A stretch of DNA of 64,000 nucleotides from Candidatus Onthenecus intestinigallinarum (GTDB taxonomy: Bacteria > Bacillota > Clostridia > Christensenellales > Aristaeellaceae): positions 1 to 64,000 of the forward strand of contig DVFJ01000009.1 of NCBI GenBank assembly GCA_018713325.1, in the 5' to 3' direction. The translations under genes were made by a program, and so were the position numbers. Shown piece by piece: positions 53,594 through 64,000 of the stretch. The notes under the pieces were generated by a model. It ran no database searches. It was not told the origin of the DNA and worked only from the letters and a program-made list of their open reading frames with translations. The stretch's first letter is position 1, and every line of letters starts with the position of its first letter.

Positions 53594-54151
53594 TTGCGGA
53601 TCATCAGCGGCAGCGCGCGCGGGCGCACGATCGTCGCCCCGCAGGGCATGGACACGCGCCCCACGCAGGACTACGTGCGCGAATCGCTGTTCAACATCCT
53701 GCGCGCGGACGTGCCCGGCGCGCGCGTCCTGGACCTGTTCGCGGGCTCGGGCGCGCTGGGGCTGGAGGCGCTCAGCCGCGGCGCGGAGCACGCCGTATTC
53801 GTCGACAGCGCGCGCGCGGCCGTCGCCTGCGTACGCCGCAATGTCGAGACGCTGCGCATGGACGGGCGCTGCCAGGTGCTCGCCTGCGACTGGCGCGCGG
53901 CGGCGCAGCGGCTGGCCGGCGGCGGCTTCGACCTGGTGTTCATCGATCCGCCCTACCGCATGGAGAACACCGGCGAGATGTGCGCGGCGCTGCTGGACGC
54001 GGGCGCGCTGGCGGCGGCGTGCCTGCTGGTGGTCGAACACCGGCGCGGGCGCCTGCCCGACGTGGACGGGCGGTTTGAGACGCTGCAGACCCGACGCTAT
54101 GGGGATACGGAGATCACGTTCGTCCGCATCCGTCAGGAGGAGACGCCATGA
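53594..54151 (+). CDS. rsmD: 16S rRNA (guanine(966)-N(2))-methyltransferase
   Basis: RsmD methylates G966 of 16S rRNA with SAM during 30S assembly. The 185-residue protein begins RIISGSARGRTIVAPQG, has TRPTQDYVRESLFNIL near residues 21-36, the SAM site LDLFAGSGALGLEALSRG near 45-62, and the catalytic IDPPYRM near 118. TTG 53594 is the start, with GGAGGGAGC upstream and the family-typical N-terminus. It overlaps coaD by 4 bases (ATGA), a common Gram-positive arrangement. Confidence 0.95.
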   Translation: MRIISGSARGRTIVAPQGMDTRPTQDYVRESLFNILRADVPGARVLDLFAGSGALGLEALSRGAEHAVFVDSARAAVACVRRNVETLRMDGRCQVLACDWRAAAQRLAGGGFDLVFIDPPYRMENTGEMCAALLDAGALAAACLLVVEHRRGRLPDVDGRFETLQTRRYGDTEITFVRIRQEETP

Positions 54152-54651
54152 ACATCGCGCTGTATCCGGGCAGCTTTGACCCGATCACGGTCGGACACCT
54201 GGACATCATCGAGCGTGCGGCCCGGCTGTACGACGACGTCGTCGTCGCGGTGCTACATAATCCGAAAAAGCAGGGCGCGTTCCCCGTGCAGACCCGCCTG
54301 GCCCTTATCGAGCGCGCCTGCGCGCACCTGCCGAATGTGCGCGCCGAGTTCTTTGAAGGGCTGCTGGTCGACTATGCCCGGCAGGTGGGCGCGTCGGTCG
54401 TGCTGCGCGGACTGCGCGCGGTCAGCGACTTTGAATACGAGTTTCAGATGGCGCAGATGAACCGAAGACTTTGCCCCGGCGTGGAGACGCTCTTCATGAT
54501 GACCCGGCCGGAGCATGCGTACATCAGCTCGAGCGGTGTGCGCGAAATCGCGACGTTCGGCGGCGACGTGAGCGCGTTCGTCCCGCCGTGTATCTTGAAC
54601 GACGTGCAAGCCGCGCTGGACGCGGGGAGGAGGAACGCCCATGGACGCTGA
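54148..54651 (+). CDS. coaD: Phosphopantetheine adenylyltransferase
   Basis: CoaD joins AMP from ATP to 4'-phosphopantetheine, giving dephospho-CoA. The 167-residue protein has the nucleotidyltransferase HxGH-type motif GSFDPITVGHLDIIERA near residues 8-24, a conserved VLRGLRAVSDFEYEFQ near 88-103, and the ISSSGVREIA motif near 128. Length is normal. It overlaps rsmD at the 5' end by 4 bases and the coiled-coil gene by 11 bases at the 3' end, so the three are translated as a unit. Confidence 0.97.
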   Translation: MNIALYPGSFDPITVGHLDIIERAARLYDDVVVAVLHNPKKQGAFPVQTRLALIERACAHLPNVRAEFFEGLLVDYARQVGASVVLRGLRAVSDFEYEFQMAQMNRRLCPGVETLFMMTRPEHAYISSSGVREIATFGGDVSAFVPPCILNDVQAALDAGRRNAHGR

Positions 54652-55303
54652 ACTGAAGATCTACGACGCGATTGGCGAACTGGAGCAGGAGATCGCCGCC
54701 AGCAAAAAGGGCCTCCTGTCCAACCTGTTCCTGGTGGACAAGGAGTACATCCTGGAGCTGTGCGCGAAGATCCGCGCGGACGTGCCCGAGGACATCAAGA
54801 ACTGCCAGAACCTGCTGCGCGAGGAGCAGCGCATCGTCACCGAGGCCAACCGCAAGGCGAACAACATCGTGACTGAGGCCGAAAACAAGGCGCATACGCG
54901 CCTGGCCGACGCGGAGGAGTCGGCCCGCCAGAAGAGCGAAAAGGCCGACCGCTATGACGAGCGCGTGCGCGCCGAGGCGGACGAATACGCCCAGCAGACG
55001 CGTGCGAACGCCGAGGCCTACGCCGCGCAGGTGCGCGCCAACTCCGAGCAGGAGGCCAGCAGCCGCATTGCCGAGGCCGAGCAGCACGCGCGCGAGCTGG
55101 TCGAGCAGACCGAGATCATGCGCCAGGCCAACCAGCGCGCGCGGGAGACCGTCGAGCGCGCGGACGCGCAGGCGCGCGACATGTTCCTCAACACGCTCGA
55201 CGAGGCGGAGAAGATGCTCAAGGATCTGGACGAGTGCTTCGCCCGCCACTCCAGCGACCTGTACAACTATCGCGTCAAGCTCAGCCAGTACAGAGGTTCT
55301 TGA
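54641..55303 (+). CDS. Coiled-coil protein (V-ATPase subunit H/DivIVA-like)
   Basis: A 220-residue, highly charged protein that is almost all heptad-pattern helix, with repeated Glu, Ala, Arg and Gln (AEADEYAQQTRANAEAYAAQ and similar). No membrane segment. The pattern resembles coiled-coil proteins placed after coaD in many Clostridia, sometimes annotated as ATPase or V-type subunit H-like; a role in division-site organisation or as a scaffold is only possible. Its start overlaps coaD by 11 bases. A weak GC hairpin follows the stop. Confidence 0.75.
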   Translation: MDAELKIYDAIGELEQEIAASKKGLLSNLFLVDKEYILELCAKIRADVPEDIKNCQNLLREEQRIVTEANRKANNIVTEAENKAHTRLADAEESARQKSEKADRYDERVRAEADEYAQQTRANAEAYAAQVRANSEQEASSRIAEAEQHARELVEQTEIMRQANQRARETVERADAQARDMFLNTLDEAEKMLKDLDECFARHSSDLYNYRVKLSQYRGS

Positions 55304-55309
55304 CGGAGC

Positions 55310-55340
55310 GCCCGGCGCGGACAGACGTGCCGGGCTTCTT
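55310..55340 (+). terminator. Weak terminator-like hairpin
   Basis: GCCCGGC (55310-55316) pairs with GCCGGGC (55329-55335), followed by TTCTTCG. It may reduce, not stop, transcription into the phosphoesterase gene. Confidence 0.4.
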
Positions 55341-55367
55341 CGTCACGGGCCGGAAAGAGAAAGCGCC

Positions 55368-56213
55368 ATGAAGAAGAGACGGACGTATTTTGAGCGCAGC
55401 GTGCGCCGCATCGACCTGGAAGGCAGCCAGGCGGAACAGCGCCTGCTGCGCATCGCGCTGGTGGCCGACCTGCACGACCGCCCGTGCTGCGGCCTGACGC
55501 AGGCCATACGGGACGCACAGCCCGACCTCATCGCCATCGCAGGCGACCTGATGGAGTGTCCGCTGCCCCCGGACGCGCCCAAGGATCCGGACGACTGGTA
55601 TGCCGGCGGCAATCCGCTGGTGCGCGCCGCGCTATGGGCGGTGACCAGCGCCAGCGACGCCGTGGGCCGCCTGCGCCCCAGGCGGCCGGGCAATGAGCAG
55701 GCGTTGGCCTTTCTGCGTGAGGCGGTCCACATCGCGCCGGTCTGCTATGCGCTGGGCAATCACGAGCGCGGCATCACGCCCGCGCAGCGCGTGCAGGTGC
55801 TGCACACGGGCGCTGCGCTGCTCGACGGCGCGTTCATCCGCCTGCAAGTGGGCGCGTGCGAGGCGATCGTCGGCGGCCTGACGTCGCGGATGAACGCTGG
55901 CTGGCTGGACGCCTTTGCGCAGGCAGAGGGGAAGCCGGGCGTGCCCGTCGTGCGCGTGCTGCTGTGTCACCGGCCGGAGTACTACGACCGGTATGACCTG
56001 CCGGGCGACGTCATTCTCTCCGGCCATGCCCACGGCGGCCAGTGGCGCCTGCTGGGCCGGCCCGTCTTCGCGCCGGGTCAGGGACTGTTTCCGCACTATG
56101 CGGAGGGCGTGCATGACGGACGGCTGGTCGTCAGCCGCGGCCTGGCCAACACCGCCTGCCTGCCGCGCCTGGGCAATCCGCCGGAGCTTGTGATCGTGGA
56201 CGTGTTTGGCTGA
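55368..56213 (+). CDS. Metallophosphoesterase (calcineurin-like)
   Basis: A 281-residue phosphoesterase. Dimetal-site motifs in order: ADLHDRP near residue 34, GDLMECPL near 61, GNHERG near 128, LCHRPEYY near 205, and GHAHGGQWRLLG near 225. No signal peptide or membrane helix is seen, unlike YkuE and other membrane-bound relatives. The ATG at 55368 is used because the frame upstream overlaps the coiled-coil gene. The substrate is unknown; candidates include cyclic nucleotides and UDP-diacylglucosamine-like phosphoesters. Confidence 0.88.
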   Translation: MKKRRTYFERSVRRIDLEGSQAEQRLLRIALVADLHDRPCCGLTQAIRDAQPDLIAIAGDLMECPLPPDAPKDPDDWYAGGNPLVRAALWAVTSASDAVGRLRPRRPGNEQALAFLREAVHIAPVCYALGNHERGITPAQRVQVLHTGAALLDGAFIRLQVGACEAIVGGLTSRMNAGWLDAFAQAEGKPGVPVVRVLLCHRPEYYDRYDLPGDVILSGHAHGGQWRLLGRPVFAPGQGLFPHYAEGVHDGRLVVSRGLANTACLPRLGNPPELVIVDVFG

Positions 56214-56273
56214 ACGGGGGGATCGAAAGCGCACGCCTGGAGGGGGACGGCGCGGCCCGCCCTGATCGCTGGC

Positions 56274-56311
56274 AAAGACGCCATGCAATCATCCGATTGC
56301 ATGGCGTCTTT
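56274..56311. terminator. Bidirectional terminator between phosphoesterase and Nudix genes
   Basis: AAAGACGCCATGCAAT (56274-56289) and ATTGCATGGCGTCTTT (56296-56311) are perfect 16-base arms with loop CATCCG, giving T-tails on both strands. Confidence 0.9.
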
Positions 56312-56335
56312 CATGCGGGCGCAGGAAAAATGCGG

Positions 56336-56812
56336 TTACTCGTATTCCGTCCTGAGGGTGAACTGCTCGGGCAGATCGGAGATGGCCGTCTTGAGAAAGA
56401 GCGGGTAAAAATACGCATCCCGCAGGCGCTCGAACGCGAGCCATTCAAAATCATGTTTGTGGCTGCCCTCGTGAAGCGTAAACCGTTCCCCCCTGTCCAA
56501 CAGCCCCGTTCCAGAGACATCCATCAGAAAATAGAGGCACAGTTCATGATAGCGGAGCTGATCGACGTCTTCGGTGAAAAAGCCCTGATTGAGCCACAGC
56601 GGGCGAATGATCCTGGGCGTGATGCGCAGCTCCTCCTCAACTTCCCGGATCACCGCGTGTTCGGCGGTTTCGCCCAGCCGGACCCGGCCGCCGGGCAGAT
56701 AAAAGTACGGAGAGCGCTCGTCGCGCATGGCCAGAATCTTGCCGCCGGAGACGATGACGGCGCATACCCGGTAGTTGAACTTCTCTTGTCCGGAGATGTA
56801 GGTGATGTCCAT
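56336..56812 (-). CDS. Nudix hydrolase
   Basis: A 158-residue protein that would hydrolyse a nucleoside diphosphate linked to another group. The Nudix box GRVRLGETAEHAVIREVEEELRI near residues 41-63 holds the REVEEE core. The rest is a beta-rich fold with a late HDFEWLAFERL. The ATG at 56812 follows GGAGG; an extension upstream has no ribosome site. It lies 51 bases downstream of the UvrA-like gene's... partner strand stop at 56864, in the same direction, so both may be one transcript. The substrate is unknown. Confidence 0.9.
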   Translation of the reverse strand: MDITYISGQEKFNYRVCAVIVSGGKILAMRDERSPYFYLPGGRVRLGETAEHAVIREVEEELRITPRIIRPLWLNQGFFTEDVDQLRYHELCLYFLMDVSGTGLLDRGERFTLHEGSHKHDFEWLAFERLRDAYFYPLFLKTAISDLPEQFTLRTEYE

Positions 56813-56863
56813 GGTGTTCCTCCGCAAATTGCGTTCTGAAGCGATCCTCAATGCCAAGGGAGA

Positions 56864-59344
<2,481 letters not shown>

Positions 59345-59450
59345 GACCGTCCCTCCCTTGCCGAAATGACGTATGATTCGCCGCGGCGCGGGCGGATTCC
59401 TTTGCACGGGCGAAAGTTGTCTTTTGGTGCGCAATCGTGGAATTTTGGAA

Positions 59451-59479
59451 TTGCATCTTGCGGCGGAAGCGATTACAAT
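59451..59479 (+). promoter_or_regulatory. Promoter of the DUF4965 gene
   Basis: TTGCAT (59451-59456), 17-base spacer, TACAAT (59474-59479), about 67 bases before the start codon. It is divergent from the UvrA-like gene. Confidence 0.75.
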
Positions 59480-59545
59480 AGAGACAGATGCGTGGCGCCG
59501 CCGCGCAGACTGCGATCACAAGAGCATCAAGGAGGTCATCGCTTT

Positions 59546-61498
59546 ATGCATGAAGGTATGCATTTGGCCGCTTATCCGCTGGTGACGAGCGACCCGTATG
59601 TGTCCATCTGGAGCTGCACGGACCGTCCGGCGCAGCAGGATACGCGCCACTGGGCGGGCGAGCGCAAGCGCATCACGCTCAGCGCCTGCGTGGACGGCGA
59701 GCGCTATGCGCTCATCGGCCGTCAGGACGCGAAGGAGGCGGAGGTCCTCTCCGTCGACGTGACGCCCACCTGCACTCGCTATGCGTTCCGCGCGGGCGAC
59801 GCCAAGGTGTGCGTGTCGTTCCGCGCGCCGCTGCTGCTGGACGACTTTGACCTGATGAGCACGCCCGTCACGTTTATCGACTTTGAGGCCGACCGCGCGG
59901 CGGAGCTGCGCTTTGCGCTGCACGACGACATCTGCTATGACGGCCTGAACCCCGCGCCCATGGTCGGCAAGGACTACCAGAGCGGCGAGCTGCACGTCGC
60001 CTGGATGGGCAAGAAGCGCCAGAACACGCTGTGCCATACGGGCGACCACATCACCATCGACTGGGGCTATGCGTACCTGGCCGCGGATGCGGACACCGCC
60101 TTCGTGCGCGAGGGCGGCCACTGGGCGCTGACGTTCACGCGCGCGCTGCAGGCCGGCGTGCCGGCGCACCTGCTGCTCGCCTACGACGACGTGGATGCCA
60201 TCCGCTACTTCGATCTGACGGCCAAGGCGTGGTATGCGCGCGCCGGCAAGACGATCATGCAGGCGCTGCACGAGTGCGCGGCCAGCCGCGAGGCGATCGC
60301 CGCGCGCTGCGATGCGCTGGACGCGCAGCTGATGGCGGACGCGCGCCGCGTGGGCGGCGAGGCGTATGCGACGCTGGTGGCGGCCTCCTACCGTCACTCC
60401 ATCGCGGCGCACAAGCTGATCGCCGACCGCGACGGCAACGCGATCTTCCTGTCCAAGGAGAACGACTCCAACGGCTGCATCGGCACCGCGGACGTGAGCT
60501 ATCCCTCCATCCCGCTGTACCTGCTCTACGCGCCGGAACTGGTGCGCGCCATGTGCCGCCCCATTCTGCGTTTTGCCAACATGCCCGCCTGGAAGGACGA
60601 CTTCGCGCCGCATGACGTGGGCCGCTATCCGCACGCGACGGGCCAGGTCTACGGCCTCAGGCGCGATGCGTTCGGCATGGGCCTGACCGACGCCATCCAG
60701 AACGGCGACGCCTACCCGCCGCTGTACCTGGACGAGGGCGAGGAGAACCTGTACGACCTGCGCTATCAGATGCCGGTCGAGGAGTGCGGCAACATGATCC
60801 TCATGCTGGCCGCGGCCATGCGCGCCGACGGCGACGACAGCCTCGTGCGCGCCTATCTGCCCACGCTGGAGAAGTGGGTGCGCTACCTGGAGCGCTACGG
60901 TGCGGACCCGGGCGAGCAGCTGTGCACCGACGACTTCGCCGGTCACCTGGCGCACAACGTCAACCTCGCGCTGAAGGCCGTGTGCGGCCTGGCGGCCTAC
61001 GGCTGGATGATGGAGCGCATGGGCGAGACGGCCAAGGCGCAGGAGGCCGTCAAGGCCAGCCGCGAGATGGCGCAGAGCGTGCTTGCGCGCGCCAAGACGG
61101 ACGAGGGCACGGCCCTGACGCTGGACGGCAAGGGCTGGAGCCTCAAGTACAACGCCGTGTGGGATCTGCTGTTCGGCTTCGGGCTGTTCGATCAGGCGTT
61201 CTATCGCGGCGAGATCGCCCGCTACCGCAAGGAGCAGAACCGCTACGGCGTGCCGCTGGATTCGCGCGCGGACTACACCAAGTCCGACTGGATCCTCTGG
61301 GCGGCGGCGATGGACGAGGACGCCGCGACCGTCGAGGCGCTCAGTGAGCCGATCGTGCGCTATCTGAAGGAGACGCCCACGCGCGTGCCGTTCAGCGACT
61401 GGTATGACACCAAGACCGGCCGCTACTGCGCGTTCATCGCGCGCTCCGTGCAGGGCGGCATCTTCATGCCGCTGCTCAAGGACAAGTGGCTGGCATAA
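59546..61498 (+). CDS. DUF4965/glutaminase-A-like six-hairpin protein
   Basis: A 650-residue protein with a beta-sandwich N-terminal region and an alpha/alpha toroid C-terminal part, as in the fungal and bacterial glutaminase A-like (DUF4964/4965/5127) family. It starts MHLAAYPLVTSDPYVSIWS and has GKDYQSGELHVAWMG near 145, SKENDSNGCIGTADVSYPS near 308 and, near the end, TKSDWILWAAAMD and PFSDWYDTKTG, typical of the family. No signal peptide is visible, so it seems intracellular here. ATG 59546 has AAGGAGG at 59529-59535. True substrate is not established. Confidence 0.8.
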   Translation: MHEGMHLAAYPLVTSDPYVSIWSCTDRPAQQDTRHWAGERKRITLSACVDGERYALIGRQDAKEAEVLSVDVTPTCTRYAFRAGDAKVCVSFRAPLLLDDFDLMSTPVTFIDFEADRAAELRFALHDDICYDGLNPAPMVGKDYQSGELHVAWMGKKRQNTLCHTGDHITIDWGYAYLAADADTAFVREGGHWALTFTRALQAGVPAHLLLAYDDVDAIRYFDLTAKAWYARAGKTIMQALHECAASREAIAARCDALDAQLMADARRVGGEAYATLVAASYRHSIAAHKLIADRDGNAIFLSKENDSNGCIGTADVSYPSIPLYLLYAPELVRAMCRPILRFANMPAWKDDFAPHDVGRYPHATGQVYGLRRDAFGMGLTDAIQNGDAYPPLYLDEGEENLYDLRYQMPVEECGNMILMLAAAMRADGDDSLVRAYLPTLEKWVRYLERYGADPGEQLCTDDFAGHLAHNVNLALKAVCGLAAYGWMMERMGETAKAQEAVKASREMAQSVLARAKTDEGTALTLDGKGWSLKYNAVWDLLFGFGLFDQAFYRGEIARYRKEQNRYGVPLDSRADYTKSDWILWAAAMDEDAATVEALSEPIVRYLKETPTRVPFSDWYDTKTGRYCAFIARSVQGGIFMPLLKDKWLA

Positions 61499-61514
61499 TC
61501 ACGCCAAACCGCCG

Positions 61515-61544
61515 GCGGGAAGGGACATCCCTTCCCGCTTTTTT
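61515..61544 (+). terminator. Terminator of the DUF4965 gene
   Basis: GCGGGAAGGG (61515-61524) pairs with CCCTTCCCGC (61529-61538) around ACAT, followed by TTTTTT. Confidence 0.93.
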
Positions 61545-61616
61545 GCGCGCCATGGGAAGAAAAGACCGCGCCGGTTCGTTGAATCATATGTCATCCCTGA
61601 AACGGAGGAATGCCGC

Positions 61617-62354
61617 ATGAAGAGAAAGCTGCTGGCTGTGGGACTGGCGGCGGCGCTGTCGTGCGCCACGTGCGCCCAGGCGGAGCTGACGCTGTACTAC
61701 AATCCGGACGGAGGCGCATGCTATCACGCCGACGCGTACTGTGAGGCGGTGCACGAGAACTACCTGCCGTTGGATCCCTTTGGCGCATCGCAGCTGGATG
61801 AAGCGCCCTATGCGCTGCTCACGCCCTGCACCTGCGTGCTGGAGGCGCGCGTACCGACGCTCTACTACAACGCGGAGGGCGGCTCGTATTATCACACCAT
61901 GGCCAACTGCGCCGTCGTAGATGACGAATACCTGCCGCTGACGGCCTTCCCGGCCTCGCAGCTGGGCCAGGCCCCGTATGCCTCGCTGCTCCCCTGCGAG
62001 CGTTGCACGCAGGAGACGCACGTATATGTCTACCATAACGCGGACGGCGGCAGGCGCTACCACAGCAGCCCGACGTGCTATACGGTCGATGCGGACTACC
62101 TGCCGCTGCAGGAGATAGACGTGCGGGATCTGCCGGCCAGCGGCCTGGAGGCCTGCGACGCCTGCGTCCAGCGCGATCAGGGCATGGCGCTGCCGGTCGC
62201 CTACTTCAACCCCGCGGGCGGCGCGCACTACCATGAAGACCCGAACTGCGCGACCGTGGACGCCGCGTACCTGCCGCTGAGCGTGCTGCCCGGACTGCTG
62301 CGCGGCTCCGAGCCCTTCAACCGCCTGACGCCCTGCGAGACCTGCTGCAAGTGA
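61617..62354 (+). CDS. Secreted protein of four tandem His/Cys repeats
   Basis: I do not recognise the family. The 245-residue protein has a signal peptide (residues 1-22, ending AQA) and four repeats of about 56 residues starting near 27, 83, 139 and 196. Each repeat carries Y-x-N-x-x-GG, then YH, a Cys five residues after the His, a YLPL block, and a terminal PC-x(1-2)-C pair: His37, Cys42, Cys71/73; His93, Cys98, Cys127/130; His149, Cys154, Cys180/183; His206, Cys211, Cys240/243. This looks like a small metal-binding module, somewhat like Ada zinc sites. GGAGG precedes the ATG. Confidence 0.8.
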   Translation: MKRKLLAVGLAAALSCATCAQAELTLYYNPDGGACYHADAYCEAVHENYLPLDPFGASQLDEAPYALLTPCTCVLEARVPTLYYNAEGGSYYHTMANCAVVDDEYLPLTAFPASQLGQAPYASLLPCERCTQETHVYVYHNADGGRRYHSSPTCYTVDADYLPLQEIDVRDLPASGLEACDACVQRDQGMALPVAYFNPAGGAHYHEDPNCATVDAAYLPLSVLPGLLRGSEPFNRLTPCETCCK

Positions 62355-62387
62355 GGTCTTGAGAGACCAGATCGGAGGAGGCGCGGC

Positions 62388-63011
62388 ATGCTGAAGCGGA
62401 AGATCAAATGGGTGTTCTTTGACATGGGCGCCACGCTGATAGACGAGACGCAGGCCTGGCGTCACCGCACCCGCGACATGCTCGCGGGGACCGGCATTTC
62501 GTTTGAGCAATTCCATGAAAAGCGGATAGCCTTTGCAAGGCAGAACCTCAACGGCGACGCGGAGGCCATCCGCTTTTTCGGGCTGACCAAGACGCCCTGG
62601 CCCAAGGAGGACGAGGTTCCCTATCCGCAGGCCGAAGCGATCCTGGCATACCTACGGGACAGGGGATATGGAATCGGCGTGATTGCCAATCAATCCCCCG
62701 GAAGCGTCGAACGCCTGCGCGGCTGGGGACTGCTCTCCTACATCGACGTCGTGGCGGCCTCTGCGGAACTGGGCGTGGCCAAGCCGGACCGAGCGATCTT
62801 TGACCGCGCGCTGGAGATGGCGCACTGCGGGCCGCAGGAGGCCGTCATGATCGGAGACCGGCTGGACAACGACGTGGCCCCCGCCAAGCGGCTCGGCATG
62901 GCCGCCATATGGATTCGGCAGGGGCTGGCCGTTTATCAGGATCCCCAATGGGCTGAAGGGCGGGCGGATGCCGTCGTCCGGCATCTGCTGGAGCTGAAGG
63001 AGATCCTCTAA
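62388..63011 (+). CDS. HAD-family hydrolase
   Basis: A 207-residue HAD superfamily phosphatase-like protein. Motif I is VFFDMGATLID near residue 11 (nucleophile Asp, with DxG in place of DxD), motif II is IANQSP near 105, the Lys of motif III is in GVAKPDRAIFD, and motif IV is IGDRLDNDV near 158. The helical cap lies between residues 20 and 85. GGAGGAGG is upstream of the ATG. It is 33 bases after the His/Cys repeat gene, so probably co-transcribed. Substrate unknown. Confidence 0.87.
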   Translation: MLKRKIKWVFFDMGATLIDETQAWRHRTRDMLAGTGISFEQFHEKRIAFARQNLNGDAEAIRFFGLTKTPWPKEDEVPYPQAEAILAYLRDRGYGIGVIANQSPGSVERLRGWGLLSYIDVVAASAELGVAKPDRAIFDRALEMAHCGPQEAVMIGDRLDNDVAPAKRLGMAAIWIRQGLAVYQDPQWAEGRADAVVRHLLELKEIL

Positions 63012-63045
63012 AACCTGCCGCTCCGCGGCGTAGTGCCCACAACGA

Positions 63046-63077
63046 AAAGTCCGCACCCTGTTCAGGGTGCGGACTTT
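63046..63077. terminator. Bidirectional terminator between HAD gene and atpC
   Basis: AAAGTCCGCACCCTG (63046-63060) and CAGGGTGCGGACTTT (63063-63077) are perfect inverted arms with T-tails in both directions. Confidence 0.9.
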
Positions 63078-63093
63078 ATCAATGGATTGGCTG

Positions 63094-63510
63094 TCAGTCC
63101 AGCCGCTCGGCGTGGCTCTTGACGCGCAGGCGGATGATGGTGCGCGCCAGCTGCGCCTGGGTTTCGAGATACTCGCGCCGGCCCATCTTCTGCAGCATCG
63201 CCTCGCGCGCGGCGTCCGCCGTGCGCTGGGCGCGGTTGCGGTCGATTTCCTCCGGCCGCTCGGCCGTCTCCACCAGGATGAGCGCCCGCCCGTCCTCGAC
63301 CTTGATCAGCCCGGAGGATACCGCGGCGATGCGCGGCGCCTCGCCAGGCAGCGTATACTTGAGCTCGCCCGGCGCGATGGAGGCGATCATGTTCGAGTGG
63401 CGCGCCATCACGCCGTACATGCCGTGCGGCGTGGGCACGACCAACGACGCGCACGGCCCGGAATAGAACGTGTGATCCGTCGCCAGGATGTCCACCTGAA
63501 AGCTCTCCAT
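63094..63510 (-). CDS. atpC: ATP synthase F1 epsilon subunit
   Basis: Epsilon is the central-stalk subunit that couples proton flow to rotation and inhibits ATP hydrolysis. The 138-residue protein has the beta-sandwich start FQVDILATDHTFYSGPCASL, VVPTPHGMYGVMARHSNM near 25-42, and a C-terminal helical hairpin with ERPEEIDRNRAQRTAD. The ATG at 63510 lies 4 bases after the atpD stop, with GGGGG near it. It is the last gene of the operon and ends in the terminator at 63046. Confidence 0.95.
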   Translation of the reverse strand: MESFQVDILATDHTFYSGPCASLVVPTPHGMYGVMARHSNMIASIAPGELKYTLPGEAPRIAAVSSGLIKVEDGRALILVETAERPEEIDRNRAQRTADAAREAMLQKMGRREYLETQAQLARTIIRLRVKSHAERLD

Positions 63511-63514
63511 GCGC

Positions 63515-64000
<486 letters not shown>

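Overview
The window is a GC-rich, gene-dense chromosome segment from a low-oxygen-adapted Gram-positive bacterium, most likely a high-GC member of the Clostridia such as a Christensenellales-type gut anaerobe. This is an inference. It rests on a T-box leader before ileS, strong Shine-Dalgarno sequences, sigma-A promoters with an extended -10, frequent TTG/GTG starts, secreted peptidoglycan-binding and CHAP proteins, a Fur-family regulator next to a rubredoxin/rubrerythrin protein, and no outer-membrane genes. No insertion sequence, prophage or CRISPR array was seen.

Layout. 1-925: two small lower-GC genes, then tRNA-Pro(CGG) and tRNA-Thr(CGT) on the minus strand with their own promoter and terminator. 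1033-7546 (minus): a T-box-led ileS followed by a GH4-like protein, an rRNA methyltransferase and an RluA-type pseudouridine synthase. 7602-10145: a small ABC transporter with an unusual ATPase and a divergent CbiB-like membrane protein. 10283-13410: a 778-residue wall protein with six peptidoglycan-binding repeats, then tcdA. 13456-20821: a GDPD phosphodiesterase opposite a six-gene glycan cassette (GT2, GT4, GT4, O-antigen-ligase-like protein, GT2, initiating sugar transferase). 20849-27548: a six-hairpin glycosidase-like protein, proC, a CHAP hydrolase, a sugar isomerase-like protein and two tandem Gfo/Idh/MocA dehydrogenases. 27538-33953 (minus): a small ECTGL protein; an operon of YesN-like regulator, MBL-fold lipoprotein, AlaX-type editing protein and a second RluA enzyme; and a GT-C-like membrane protein.

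34122-46128: esterase and TlyA methyltransferase; an orphan KdpD-like kinase (minus); UDP-galactopyranose mutase and a ROK fructokinase; an XRE regulator divergent from a DegV protein; a Fur-family regulator with a flavin reductase-rubredoxin-rubrerythrin fusion; a flavin-reductase-like protein; a secreted repeat protein; and two GH43-like enzymes. 46546-56213: DlgD-like dehydrogenase, HAD phosphatase, secreted peptidoglycan-binding protein, FMN reductase, YkvI-like membrane protein, alr and 5-formyl-THF cyclo-ligase, membrane protein, rsmD-coaD-coiled-coil protein, and a phosphoesterase. 56336-64000: Nudix hydrolase and UvrA-like ATPase (minus), a DUF4965 glutaminase-like protein, a secreted four-repeat His/Cys protein, a HAD hydrolase, and the end of the ATP synthase operon (atpC and partial atpD, minus).

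How genes work together. The glycan cassette with glf and the GT-C protein suggests a surface polysaccharide that may contain galactofuranose. The GH43, GH4-like, six-hairpin, Gfo/Idh, fructokinase and DlgD-like genes suggest use of plant or host glycans and sugar acids. The Fur-family gene, a candidate Fur/PerR box and the fused rubrerythrin form a plausible peroxide-defence unit. The strongest candidates for something new are that fusion, the secreted four-repeat His/Cys protein, the degenerate ABC ATPase, and a YesN-like regulator lacking both phosphorylation residues and a DNA-binding domain.
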